DNA of 64,000 nucleotides, from contig NZ_JABFCZ010000025.1 in the NCBI RefSeq assembly GCF_014692675.1, forward strand, positions 1 through 64,000. The letters run 5' to 3'. The DNA comes from Roseibium aggregatum (lineage in GTDB: Bacteria > Pseudomonadota > Alphaproteobacteria > Rhizobiales > Stappiaceae). Numbering within the stretch: position 1 is the first letter of the stretch; each line of letters begins with the position of its first letter. The notes below the pieces were generated by a model, which ran no database searches, was not told the origin of the DNA, and saw only the letters and a list, made by a program, of their open reading frames with translations. This document shows positions 15,916 to 25,088 of the stretch, one piece after another. The position numbers and the translations under genes are program-made.

Positions 15916-16329
15916 ATGGAACGTGATGAGTACGAACGGGACATCTGCGCCAGAAGCCAGACTGCGATTCTGGTGCCGTTCAGGCCCGGGATGGGGATTA
16001 ACGGGTGGGAACCGAAGGTTGCCGACTGCCATCGAAACGTTGACCATTGGGTAGAACACCATCTTGACCATACGGTAGTACGTGGCTGGCTGGCTTTTGC
16101 GACCTTCTACTCAGATCAAGTCGGGTACACGGCGCATTCCGTGGTGCGAGCGCCGGATGGCGAGCTGTTCGATATCACGCCCACGGTTGACCCAGACTGC
16201 TGGCGGGGATGTTTCATCGCCCACTTGGGTGAAGAGGAGATGTTTTTTGAAATGAAGAAGCTGGGCAACGAAATTCGTTGCCAGGGAAAATGCCCAGCCG
16301 CGCCGCTCAGCCCCGATTTGCTCTGCTAG
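15916..16329 (+). CDS. Hypothetical protein
   Basis: 137 residues from ATG 15916, chosen because GGAGGA lies 6 bases upstream; a longer in-frame start has no such site. The central part ADCHRNVDHWVEHHLDHTVVRGWLAF, then TAHSVVRAPDGELFDITP, has the look of a compact globular domain with conserved Cys, His and Asp; I have seen similar 'CH.NV..W..VRGWL' hypothetical proteins, but no function is known. There are no membrane or signal segments. It lies in the accessory island without an operon partner. Confidence 0.6.
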   Translation: MERDEYERDICARSQTAILVPFRPGMGINGWEPKVADCHRNVDHWVEHHLDHTVVRGWLAFATFYSDQVGYTAHSVVRAPDGELFDITPTVDPDCWRGCFIAHLGEEEMFFEMKKLGNEIRCQGKCPAAPLSPDLLC

Positions 16330-16594
16330 CGATACGCGCCGGAGAAGGGCTGATGAATCGTCTTGTCCATCTTCCACCGGGATTGCGGTTTCCAGAGTTC
16401 GTTGAGAGCCTGAGCGTTTCCGGTAGGATGAGGTTTTTGGAGATCTGCACCGCCAACATTTTAAGGGGTAGGTTGAGAGCATTGAAGAATTGACTGTAGA
16501 AGAAAGTTTCAATGAAAGGGGGAGCATTCCCCAATGATCTTAAACAGGATCTGAGAAGCCGTATAGCGAGGCGCTGAGGGGCGCCGCGCACCGA

Positions 16595-16759
16595 TCATTC
16601 GTCTTTCTTCGTACTTATCTCAATTCCTCGCCTTTCTGCGTACTCTATCAACGCAAGCTCAATGACAGAAGTAACTGAGCGCCGCTCAGTTTCCGCAAGC
16701 TGCTGTGCCACTTCCAACACCGAGGGGTCGAGGCGAGTTGTGAACGGCTTCTTTGTCAT
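16595..16759 (-). CDS. Small ribbon-helix-helix-like protein
   Basis: 54 residues from ATG 16759; the longer frame upstream reads unlike protein. MTKKPFTTRLDPSVLEVAQQ followed by AETERRSVTSVIELALIEYAERRG fits the strand-helix-helix pattern of CopG/Arc-type DNA-binding proteins, including the basic strand and the RSVTSVIE turn. Such proteins usually repress plasmid or toxin-antitoxin genes. No toxin gene is beside it, so it may be an orphan. Confidence 0.6.
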   Translation of the reverse strand: MTKKPFTTRLDPSVLEVAQQLAETERRSVTSVIELALIEYAERRGIEISTKKDE

Positions 16760-16906
16760 TTTAACTCTACGGCTTGATATTTCATTCCGAAAGGCACATA
16801 AATATGCACGTGCATTGCAATTGCATTGCACAGATTGCGGCCGACTAGAGTGCGCTAACACTCCAGCCGACCTGACCACAAACCAAGCTGTTGAGGAGCT
16901 CGGATC

Positions 16907-17620
16907 ATGGCTGATTCTGAGATTAGCACGAGTCTGTCTAGCGTCACCCGCCGCATGTTGCTAGCCGGTACTGCATTGGTAACGGCAGCGTGGACGATCA
17001 ATACATTTGCTCGGTGGCCAACGCTTGACGGTGATGAACCGGATGCGGCGCTGCGGCTTTGGAAAGAATGGAACGAGGCCAACCTCCGCACCTCTGAACT
17101 TTGCCGGAGGCAACAGGGCATCGAAGCCCGATTGTTCGAGACGGTCGGCTTTCCCCGGGCGGAGGTCGATCTGCCGGAAGAGGGAGGTCCGGTTCTTTTG
17201 CATTCTCAGGACCAGATCGAAGAGTTTTTCGGCAACGATCCATCCACCGCAGCGATCCAGGCGCGCGCGGAAGACAACCTGGCTGCGCATCAAGCACGCT
17301 GGGACGCCGCTGATAGCGAGTTAGGATACTCTGCCGCCAAACAAGAAGAAGAAACTGCGGCCCTTCTGGAACAGGAACTGGTCGATGCGCTGATGAATAC
17401 TCCGGCCACGTCACTGGCCGGAGTAGCGAGCAAGCTCGATGCCATCTTGCGGGAAGGGGAGAGTTCTGAGGACTGCCCAGACTTTCCGTGGCCCTTCATC
17501 CGTTCAGCGCTCGCCGATCTCGTCCGTATCGTTCAAAGGATCCAACCGGACCGAATTGTGCCCGGTACCGACTGGTTTGCATCGTCTTCGGGAGCATCTG
17601 ACAGTAGCGGCAGTCGATAA
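16907..17620 (+). CDS. Putative exported hypothetical protein
   Basis: 237 residues. The N-terminus has TRRMLLAGTALVTAAW, a twin-arginine-like start followed by a hydrophobic stretch (residues 15-30), so it may be exported or membrane-anchored. The rest is acidic and helical, rich in Glu, Ala and Asp (LRLWKEWNEANLRTSELCRR, then a long ...AARAEDNLAAHQARWDAADSEL-type helix), suggesting a coiled coil. No enzymatic motif is visible. It starts at ATG 16907 with GGAG upstream. Function unknown. Confidence 0.55.
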   Translation: MADSEISTSLSSVTRRMLLAGTALVTAAWTINTFARWPTLDGDEPDAALRLWKEWNEANLRTSELCRRQQGIEARLFETVGFPRAEVDLPEEGGPVLLHSQDQIEEFFGNDPSTAAIQARAEDNLAAHQARWDAADSELGYSAAKQEEETAALLEQELVDALMNTPATSLAGVASKLDAILREGESSEDCPDFPWPFIRSALADLVRIVQRIQPDRIVPGTDWFASSSGASDSSGSR

Positions 17621-18164
17621 TGACTCCATGATGCTCCACATCTAGAGCGTACGTAAAGGATATAAGGGATTTCGCAACTTTGACCGATCCTTGTTCTGAA
17701 TATGCGGGCCTTCCGTACCGTGTGCAGTGAGGACTGGCATCGCGCAACCTCACAGGTATAATGGTGCGCGTGAGAGAGGAAGCCAGGCTGAGGCTATTTT
17801 GTTCAGTGGCTTACGCCTAACAATTGATGTCGATTATTACCAGTGTTTTCTGGATAACGTCGAAATTCCTGGAAGGCAAACGACTGTGTTGGTGCAGATT
17901 TTATGGTCCGTCATCACAAGCTTGGTCCAACGCGGGTTCCGTACCTGATTGCCGACCTGCAAGCCGTTTCCCGCTTGAACGTGCCGCCGATTAAAGGTGG
18001 AAATTTATGGAGAATGGGATCCGAACCGCCGGTATAATTTGAAATTGGGTAACCGCGTGGGCAATAGAAATTTTCTAATCTAAAGATAATTTAAATAAAA
18101 CAATATCTTGGATCAATTTTGCGATTCCGCCTCCGGCACCACTCCTTCCAAAATTCCAGTCCGC
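17621..18164. other. Gene-poor segment at the right side of the island
   Basis: About 540 bases, AT-rich toward the right. No convincing intact gene. A 73-codon frame at 17727-17948 has a segment (LFSGLRLTIDVDYYQCFLDN) faintly like the winged-helix domain of response regulators, perhaps a decayed fragment. No tRNA or integrase is seen. GC-rich coding sequence resumes at about 18165, so the island's right edge is probably here. Confidence 0.4.
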
Positions 18165-19550
18165 TTAACTCCCGCCCTTGCCGGCGTCAGGTGGCGGTGT
18201 CCGGCCCGAAATCCTGTTGTCGCCGACCAGGGAAAAGGGCGCCCAGAAGTAGGGGTGGCGGTAGCCGGGTTTCTTCATGACCGTGAGCATTGCCTCGCGC
18301 AGGGCCTCCGCCTTGTCCTTCGCGCTTCCGTCGCTGGTGCGCCGGATGGTTTCGGCCATCAGGTCGACGGCCGCGTTGTCGTCGATTTCCCAGTGAGACA
18401 CGAGCAGCGACCTGGCACCGGCGAAGAAGAACGCCCGGGCGAGGCCGGAAAGGCCTTCCGCCCCTTCGCCGTCGCCCGCCGCCGTGTTGCAGGCGGACAG
18501 AAGCACCCAATCCGCATTGAGTTTCAGGGATGCCGCCTCGGTTGCGGTCAAAAACCCGTCTTCGTTGTCGTTGGCGGGCGCCAGGGCGAGGGCCGGCTCC
18601 GTGAGGACGCCGTTGGTCAATGCCTGCGTATCCGCCGAAAGAAGGCCGTGGGTGGCAAAGCTCAGAACCCGGTAGTGCTCAAGGGCGCCGCTTTTTACGA
18701 AGGCTTCACTGGCCTTCTTGCCGGTCACATAGCCATCAGTACCGGCTCCGGTGATTTCCGAAAGCCTGCGGACTTCCGCCAGGGTGCCGGGCAGGGGGGC
18801 AAGCGTTCCGCGCAAGGGGGCCTGTTTGGACTGCCTTTGGAAATCCACCGGAGCAATGCCGAGATAGGGTTTCTGGCCGGCGGTATCGCGCGGAGGGATG
18901 GATCGCAGCAATCGCAGGCTGGACGTGGTCGGCAGCATCGTGATGGCCATGTCCTCAATGAGCCAGTGCGGCTCGCCCCCGGTGCCGGCAGTGCGCGTGA
19001 GAAGGGAAAAGGGAAGCTGTTCTAGCGCTCCGTCCGGAACGACGATCAGATGATTGACCCCTTTAAGCTTGTCTTCAAACGGCTGCAAAAGCACACGGTA
19101 GAGGTCATTCGCCTCGCAAAGATTGAAATCATGATCTTCCGGACCGGGGATCGATGCCTTGGGGTTGCAGGCTTTCGAGACATCGCTGCGGTGTTCTTTT
19201 ATGAAAGGGGCGCTGGAAAAATCGATGCTGTTGCGAAGACTGGCCACGAGACCGGTAACGTTGCTTCGCTCGATCGGAATGGCGGTCCATTCCACGGCGT
19301 CGGAACGGACGAACCAGGCATAGAGGGTTTTCTTCGTCCAGGCATAGGCGACCAGCGCCTCATTCGGGTCCAGAGTGCCTTGGGCTTCCTCGATACTCAG
19401 GGGCCGCGGGGATGAAAGTTCTGCCAGATCGGGAAAGTCATGCTCGATCCGGGCATCGGTCTTCCCGATTTCACTTTCGGTTTTGTCGATCCGCTCGAGC
19501 AGTTCCGTTCTGAGCGCGTCGCCCCCGGTCGTATTCGAAAAGCTCCTGGC
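18165..19550 (-). pseudogene. CHAT (caspase-like) domain half of a TPR-CHAT gene, separated by an in-frame TAG
   Basis: 461 codons in the same reading frame as the TPR gene, directly after its TAG. The first 85 codons (KTESEIGKTDARIEHDFPDL, PRPLSIEEAQGTLDPNEALV) are the usual linker of CHAT proteins but contain no start codon; the first is GTG 19295. The caspase-like site is present: His in VLSFATHGLLS and Cys in WVLLSACNTAAGD, followed by FFFAGARSLLVSHWEIDD. CHAT domains are cysteine proteases. Unless the stop is read through, this half is not made, or is made only as a shorter form from an internal start. Confidence 0.75.
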
Positions 19551-21440
19551 CTAGCGGTCCCGCAAGCCCTGCAGCGAAACGCCCAGTTCCTGCCGTGTCC
19601 TGAGCAGCTTCGCGGCGCCCGGGTCTTTTGCCGCCAGCCGGGCGCCCAGATCCGCGAGAGCCTTGTCCAGCGTATTGAATGTGAGCCAGCCCTGGGCTTC
19701 GAAGGTGATACGGCCTTTTTCCCCTGAGGTGAAACTGGATCTGGTTGCCGTTTCCAGAAATTTCGCGAAGCTCATGGGCCATCTGATTGTGGAGCCCGGC
19801 TCGTATCCGGATTTTTCCATCCAGGCCGGAAGAGCGACAAACCCCTTTTTCCAGAGCCGCACAGCCTCGTCATATTTTCCCATGCCCCAGTACAGGTAGC
19901 CGAGATTGTCGATCTTCCGCAGCGTGTGCTTGTGGTCCATGCCGAGACTGCGTTCCAGCCCTTCTAGAGCGCGCAGAAGCAGCGGTTCAGCTTCCTCGTT
20001 ACGACCCTGCAGCCAGTAGAGCAGGGCCAGATTGTTGACTGTTCCCAGCGTGTCGGGGTGATCCGGACCGATGGTCCGCTCCCGGCCTTCCAGAACCCGG
20101 CGATACAGGGTTTCCGCATCTGTGTAACGGCTCTGCGCGCCAAAGAGGGCCCCGAGATTGTTGGCCGACGTCAGCGTATCGGGATGATCCTCCCCCAGAA
20201 CGCGCGCTCTGCCTTCCAGAGCCATGACATAGAGCTTTTTTGCCTGCTCAAGCCGACCCTGCTTTCTATAAACGCCTGCCAGATTGTTGGCCGCGGTGAG
20301 CGTGCCCGGGGCGTCGCTGCCAAAGGCGCGTTCGAATCCCTGCATGGCCCGAAGATACAATGGCTCCGCTTCGTCAAAGCGGCGTTGAGCATTGTACAGG
20401 AAGCCCAGATTGAGGGCCGCATAAAGCGTCTCCGGATGATCCTTGCCCAGATGGCGCTCTCTTCCTTCCATCGCCCGGACATAGAGCGGCTCTGCCTTCG
20501 CATAACGGCCCTCGGCCATGTAGAGACCCCCGAGCGCGCTCACGGACTGGAGCGTCTCAGTGTGGTCCTTGCCGAGGGTGCGTTCCCGGGCTTCCAGCGA
20601 GCGGATATAGAGGGGTTCGGCCTCCGCGTACTGCGCCCGCGCATTAAAAAGGAAGGCAAGATTGTAGACTTGCGTAAGCGTTCCCGGATCATCCTTGCCG
20701 CCGATCCGCTCGCTGCCAGCCAATGCCCTCCTGATCAGGAGTTCCGCATCCGCGTACCGGCCTTGGGAAGTATAGAGAATTCCCAGGTTTCCGACCGCTG
20801 CCAGCGTGTAAGGATCGTCCTCGCCCAGAAGCCGTTCTCTTCCTTCCAACCCCCGGACAAGCAGAGGTTCCGCTTTTTCGTACCGGCCCAGATAGAAATA
20901 TATAAGTCCGAGCTGGCAGACGGAACTGACGGTAGCGCGCGCGTTTTTACCAAGGCTTCGTTCGCGCAAGTCGAGCGCGCGCGCAATCAATTGAGACGCT
21001 TTCTCGTATTTCCCCTTGCGGTAGACAAGGCCGGCTTCGTCCATCAGTGTGTCTGCTTCCGCCGCCATGGGAGCGAGCTTGAGAGCGTCCCGGGTTGATA
21101 TGTTGCGCGCGGATTTTATCTCTGCCGCGATATAGATCTTTTCCAGGGTTTCGTCGGTGACGTCTCCCTTGTGCCCAATGGCGTTGAGGAACTGCTCGAG
21201 CGCCTGTTCCGTTTTCGGCCCCCCGATACCGTCCAGTTTTCCGGTGTAAAATCCGAGCACCTTCAATGCGCGCTGGGCATTCATAAGGTTTTCTGATCTT
21301 CCGGCCTTCTCATTCGCAATCGGCAAGACCGGAAAGGCGCCTTCCGGCAGGGAAATGCCGGCCGGCGGCAGTCCGAAGGCAGAAGAAGCGCCGCAAAACG
21401 GAAAAAGAACCAGGAAGGCTAAGACGAGCCGCTTCAACAT
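19551..21440 (-). CDS. Exported TPR-repeat protein; N-terminal part of an interrupted TPR-CHAT protein
   Basis: 629 residues from ATG 21440, chosen because it begins a clear signal peptide (MLKRLVLAFLVLFPFCGASS). A peptidoglycan-binding-like segment follows at residues 53-90 (NAQRALKVLGFYTGKLDGIG), then ten 42-residue kinesin-light-chain-type TPRs (about 130-545; for example NLGILYTSQGRYADAE). The tail FEAQGWLTFNTLDKAL and LRTRQELGVSLQGLRDR is the region that leads into the CHAT domain in full-length relatives. It ends at TAG 19551-19553. The product would be periplasmic, a scaffold lacking its protease domain. Confidence 0.8.
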   Translation of the reverse strand: MLKRLVLAFLVLFPFCGASSAFGLPPAGISLPEGAFPVLPIANEKAGRSENLMNAQRALKVLGFYTGKLDGIGGPKTEQALEQFLNAIGHKGDVTDETLEKIYIAAEIKSARNISTRDALKLAPMAAEADTLMDEAGLVYRKGKYEKASQLIARALDLRERSLGKNARATVSSVCQLGLIYFYLGRYEKAEPLLVRGLEGRERLLGEDDPYTLAAVGNLGILYTSQGRYADAELLIRRALAGSERIGGKDDPGTLTQVYNLAFLFNARAQYAEAEPLYIRSLEARERTLGKDHTETLQSVSALGGLYMAEGRYAKAEPLYVRAMEGRERHLGKDHPETLYAALNLGFLYNAQRRFDEAEPLYLRAMQGFERAFGSDAPGTLTAANNLAGVYRKQGRLEQAKKLYVMALEGRARVLGEDHPDTLTSANNLGALFGAQSRYTDAETLYRRVLEGRERTIGPDHPDTLGTVNNLALLYWLQGRNEEAEPLLLRALEGLERSLGMDHKHTLRKIDNLGYLYWGMGKYDEAVRLWKKGFVALPAWMEKSGYEPGSTIRWPMSFAKFLETATRSSFTSGEKGRITFEAQGWLTFNTLDKALADLGARLAAKDPGAAKLLRTRQELGVSLQGLRDR

Positions 21441-21785
21441 CGTTGCAGTGCGACCGGAAAGCAGACGGCTGTTTGGAGTTCGGGAAATCCGGCGTTTTTC
21501 AAATATGTCAGCCTCCATTTCCCGGAACCACCATGCAGCCAGTTTCAACGCTTAACACTCTACTGTCCATGTTTTTCAACTCCAGGTATTTCCTGCCGAT
21601 AAGCCAGCCTTGCCAACCGCTTTGGCGGCTTACCGGTGTCTTCGCTCCCGGCTTTAGGAGCTTGTCCATTTTTTTCTGCTAGCGAAGAGGCGAGGTCACA
21701 TTGAACTGTGGCCCTGAGCGCGTGAATTCGGCCGGATGTCTACGGCAGAACGGGAATTCGCCATGTTGAATAGGGGTCTTGAGAC
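21441..21785. other. Intergenic region between divergent TPR and galE genes
   Basis: 345 bases with no supported gene. It must hold the promoters of the TPR gene (left) and galE (right). A longer reading of the TPR frame back to 21548 is possible but would bury the signal peptide. Confidence 0.5.
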
Positions 21786-22811
21786 ATGACCGTCCTGATC
21801 ACCGGCGGAGCCGGATATATCGGGTCCCATTGCTGCGTGGCGTTTCTGGCGGCCGGGCACGATGTCGTCGTGCTCGACAATCTGAGCAATTCCAGGATGG
21901 AAAGCCTGCAGCGGGTCGGCGAGATCTCCGGCCGGCAGATTGCGTTTGAAAAGGCCGATGTCCGTGATCAGGCGGCGGTTGAAGAGCTCCTGCGCCGCCA
22001 CAGCTGCGACAGCGTGGTTCACTTTGCCGGCAGCAAGGTGCCCCGGGACTCCATCGACCGGCCGCTCGAATACTACGACAACAACGTCGTCGGCACGCAC
22101 CGGCTGCTGTCGGCCATGGCCGCCGCGGGCGTTCACCGGCTGATCTTTTCCTCCACTGCCGCTGTTTACGGCCAGCCGCAGTTCTTCCCCGTGACCGAGG
22201 ATCATCCGCTGGCGCCGGGCCACCCTTACGGGCGCACGAAACTGATGGTGGAGGACATGCTGCGCGACGTTGCGGCAAGTGACGACCGCTGGCGTTTCGG
22301 CATCCTGCGTTACTTCAATCCGGTCGGCGCCCATCCGAGCGGGCTGATCGGGGAAGATCCGCTCGGCGTTCCGGCCAACCTGATGCCATTCATCGCCCAG
22401 GTGGCGTCCGGTCGGCGTGAGCGCCTGCAGGTCTTCGGCAACGACTATGACACGCCGGACGGCACCGGTGTGCGCGACTATATCCACGTCATGGACCTGG
22501 TCGAAGGCCATCTCCATGCCCATGACGCCCTGGAAAATGCGACACCGGACAACCGCTGCTTCACCGTGAACCTGGGCACCGGCACCGGCTACAGCGTGTT
22601 GCAGATGATCCATGCCTTCGAGCGTGCGTCGAACCGGACCGTTCCTTATGTCATTGCTCCCCGGCGCGACGGCGACGTGGGGGAATGTTACGCAGGCGTC
22701 GAAAAGGCGGCGGAGGTGATCCACTGGCGGGCCAGGCGCGATCTGGAGGCCATGTGCCACGACACCTGGAACTGGGTCTGCAAGAACCCCAGGGGCTACG
22801 AGGCGGCCTAG
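21786..22811 (+). CDS. galE: UDP-glucose 4-epimerase
   Basis: 341 residues, the usual length. The NAD-binding TGGAGYIGS is at residues 5-13, and the SDR catalytic pair is Tyr148 and Lys152 (HPYGRTK), preceded by the SSTAAVYG serine motif. NRCFTVNLGTGTGYSVLQMI and the C-terminal RARRDLEAMCHDTW are GalE-specific. It interconverts UDP-glucose and UDP-galactose in the cytoplasm, supplying galactose for surface polysaccharides. Its stop is one base from the stop of the convergent solute-binding protein gene. Related UDP-GlcNAc epimerases cannot be excluded. Confidence 0.9.
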   Translation: MTVLITGGAGYIGSHCCVAFLAAGHDVVVLDNLSNSRMESLQRVGEISGRQIAFEKADVRDQAAVEELLRRHSCDSVVHFAGSKVPRDSIDRPLEYYDNNVVGTHRLLSAMAAAGVHRLIFSSTAAVYGQPQFFPVTEDHPLAPGHPYGRTKLMVEDMLRDVAASDDRWRFGILRYFNPVGAHPSGLIGEDPLGVPANLMPFIAQVASGRRERLQVFGNDYDTPDGTGVRDYIHVMDLVEGHLHAHDALENATPDNRCFTVNLGTGTGYSVLQMIHAFERASNRTVPYVIAPRRDGDVGECYAGVEKAAEVIHWRARRDLEAMCHDTWNWVCKNPRGYEAA

Positions 22812-22812
22812 C

Positions 22813-23550
22813 CTACACCGGAACCGTAAGCCCCTTGACCCCGTGCCTTTCGATAAACCCGGCAACGACTCCGCAGGCCTTTGCCTCCTGAACGAACTCC
22901 GTCAGCCAGGCGGCGGCCACGGTGTTTTCCCTGGCCGTCCCGATCGCCTGCTGGACCGACATGAACTGCCCATCCAGCATCCGGTAGCCGCTGAGCGTTT
23001 CGACGTCCCGGGTCAGCCGCGGGCGCAGGCCGGCGAGCACCTCCAGCCGGTGCTCCAGGAAATACGCCAGAGCGTCCTCGTCGGGCGGCACGGCGACAAG
23101 CTCCGCCTCACTGATGTTGCGTTCCAGCCAGAGGCCATAGGCGGAACGGGCCTTGTAGGCGATCCGGTGGCCGGGCCGGTCGGCCTCTTCGGGTGTCCGG
23201 ATCGATGAACCCTCGGCCACAAGATAGGTCGCCTCGATTTCCGCATAGGCCGGGGTGAAGCTGATCTTTTCCGCCCGTTGCGGCTCGGCGCCGATATTGG
23301 CGATGTCCCATTCATGCGCCTCCACGCCGTCGGCAACGAGGCCCGGAGACGGGTAGGGGACATATTCCACCGGCACGCCGAGGCGGTCGGCGATCGCCCT
23401 GCCCATATCCGGCGACACGCCTGCCGGATCGCCGTTCTCCGCCCGTCCGGTGACGAGCAGGGCATTGGCCATGTTGACCCCGACCCTCAGGCGGCCGTGC
23501 GGGGCAAGTTCCCGGACGATCTGGCTGTCGATCTGGCTTTCTATCGGCAT
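22813..23550 (-). CDS. ABC transporter-type substrate-binding domain protein (family 3-like)
   Basis: 245 residues forming one periplasmic-binding fold: LRVGVNMANALLVTG at the start, GVSPDMGRAIADRLGVPVEY, the hinge IANIGAEPQRAEKISFTPAYAEIEATYLV, and the second-lobe GHRIAYKARSAYGLWLERNI. This is the polar-amino-acid binding-protein family. There is no signal peptide, and no permease or ATPase gene is nearby, so it is either a solitary binding domain with a non-transport role or poorly exported. It starts at ATG 23550. The ligand is unknown. Confidence 0.75.
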   Translation of the reverse strand: MPIESQIDSQIVRELAPHGRLRVGVNMANALLVTGRAENGDPAGVSPDMGRAIADRLGVPVEYVPYPSPGLVADGVEAHEWDIANIGAEPQRAEKISFTPAYAEIEATYLVAEGSSIRTPEEADRPGHRIAYKARSAYGLWLERNISEAELVAVPPDEDALAYFLEHRLEVLAGLRPRLTRDVETLSGYRMLDGQFMSVQQAIGTARENTVAAAWLTEFVQEAKACGVVAGFIERHGVKGLTVPV

Positions 23551-23996
23551 TCTGTCCTCAAATCGATGTTGGCGAACATCTTGCGGATTTGAAGCGATAT
23601 GTCACGCGCTTAGCGCGTCAGGCTAAGCGGGACACGAAGTCCGCAGGAACGCGTACCGCGCTCGTCCGGTTGGGCTGGTCGGGCAATAACATCCACAGAT
23701 CAAGCCTATCATGTGGGTAATATTCAATCTCGATTGGTATGGTCCTGCATCGGAAATACGATGAAGTAGCCGAATCGATACAGTTCCCTTCTGACCGGCA
23801 CGGGGAGTCATGGCTTGGCGTGATGCGCTTATCATGTCGTCGGCACCGATTTTCGCCTGGCCGCCTTTCACTCACTCTGTGCCATGGACCTGTTTGAACC
23901 GGCCCGTCGGATCGCATTTTGGAGGCCGCCAAAATGCGGCGAAGGGGCTGAGTAAAAGGCTGATCGCATCCGCCGGCAGCAAGTTGGAGACAGGCC
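23551..23996. other. Intergenic region upstream of the radical SAM gene
   Basis: 446 bases with no convincing gene. It contains an odd palindrome, ACGCGCT-T-AGCGCGT, at 23604-23618 and a 10-bp hairpin at 23913-23938. It must contain promoters for the divergent binding-protein and radical SAM genes. Confidence 0.5.
23913..23938 (+). promoter_or_regulatory. Perfect hairpin in the leader of the radical SAM gene
   Basis: CGCATTTTGG (23913-23922) and CCAAAATGCG (23929-23938) are perfect complements around a 6-base loop, ending 58 bases before the GTG start. There is no T-run, so it is not a typical terminator. It could be an operator dyad or an RNA structure in the leader. Confidence 0.45.
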
Positions 23997-25088
23997 GTGT
24001 TCGATATCAAGTTCCATGAACGAGCTTCGGCTATCCGGGATCGCATTGTGGAAGGCGAGTTAACCCAAGCCGATTCAAAATACATCGAAGATGAATTTGC
24101 GGCTCTTGTGTCCGAGCGCCCGTTCGTTTTCAACGTCGAGACGACAAATCACTGCAACATGACCTGCGTCATGTGCCCCCGGACAACGTTGATGACGCGT
24201 GACAAGCAGTGGATCGAAGGAGCTACTTTCGAAGCTGTTCTTGATCAGATTGCGCCGCATTCGGAAAACGATCTTGAGCATTTCTGGGAATTCGTGAAAG
24301 GCAATTACGAGATTACGCCCGACGAGCGAAGCGAGAATGCATTCTATTTCTATATCGTTTCGAGATGCCTGATCTTGCACGGATATGGCGAGCCGCTGAT
24401 TGACAGGAATATCGTCAACAGGGTCCAGGCCTGCACCGACAGAAACATTCCGACCTATTTTTCCTGTGTCCCTGCGAACCTGAGCGTCGAGCGCGCCGAA
24501 AAGATCATGAAGGCCGGCCTGACTGTCTTCAAGTTTTCCATGGACGGTCTGGACGATGAACAGCAGAAATTCGTGCGCGGCAAGCGCAACAATTTTCAAC
24601 GGTCCTACGAAACCATGATCGAGGTCATCAAGATGCGGGACGAAAAAGGTTACAAGACCTTGATCGTGCCGACCATGATTGCCCTCGCCAACGATTCCGA
24701 AGCGAAAGACATGCATCGTCGTTTCATGGAGTTGTGGGAAGACTATGACGTGTTTGCGTATATCAAAAGCCAGGATAACCGCTGGTATTTCGAAGACGAC
24801 GAGACGCTGGAAAACAAGTCCCACTACGAATCCCAGTACTGTGAATTCCCCTGGACGTCCCTCTCGGTCATGGCCGACGGTTCCGCCGTTCCGTGTACTC
24901 AGGATTACGATTGCGAGATGAGCTTCGGCAACACCAAGGAACAAAGCCTTGAGGACATCTGGAACAGCGATGCCTACAAGGCGTTTCGGCGATGGCACAT
25001 TACGGGCGAGTTCCCCGAGGGCCACAAATGTGTCGGGCGCTGTGACCAGAAAAAGCTGTTTCAACGTTTGAAGAGGGCGTCTTCGTGA
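23997..25088 (+). CDS. Radical SAM protein with C-terminal SPASM-type domain
   Basis: 363 residues from GTG 23997 (GGAG 7-10 bases upstream). The [4Fe-4S]/SAM motif is C-x3-C-x2-C at Cys53, Cys57 and Cys60 (NHCNMTCVMCP). About 80 residues later comes LILHGYGEPLIDRN, the GEP-type SAM-binding strand. The C-terminus has SPASM-like cysteines: YCEFPWTSLSVMADGSAVPC, then CEMSF and KCVGRCDQ, able to bind a further cluster. SPASM enzymes modify peptides or carbohydrates. It overlaps the downstream SDR gene by 4 bp, so the two likely act together. Proximity to nonulosonate genes suggests a sugar substrate (inference). Confidence 0.85.
   Translation: MFDIKFHERASAIRDRIVEGELTQADSKYIEDEFAALVSERPFVFNVETTNHCNMTCVMCPRTTLMTRDKQWIEGATFEAVLDQIAPHSENDLEHFWEFVKGNYEITPDERSENAFYFYIVSRCLILHGYGEPLIDRNIVNRVQACTDRNIPTYFSCVPANLSVERAEKIMKAGLTVFKFSMDGLDDEQQKFVRGKRNNFQRSYETMIEVIKMRDEKGYKTLIVPTMIALANDSEAKDMHRRFMELWEDYDVFAYIKSQDNRWYFEDDETLENKSHYESQYCEFPWTSLSVMADGSAVPCTQDYDCEMSFGNTKEQSLEDIWNSDAYKAFRRWHITGEFPEGHKCVGRCDQKKLFQRLKRASS

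Noticed and set aside
17727-17948. A 73-codon frame with faint resemblance to a response-regulator winged helix
   Set aside because: Similarity is weak, and no receiver domain or start context is present; mentioned only as a possible relic.
5600-18165. A tRNA-integrated genomic island with attachment sites
   Set aside because: No tRNA gene, integrase or flanking direct repeats could be found, so the mechanism of acquisition stays open.
23618-24133. A 171-codon minus-strand frame in the gap before the radical SAM gene
   Set aside because: Composition is not protein-like, and it overlaps the radical SAM start; regarded as chance.
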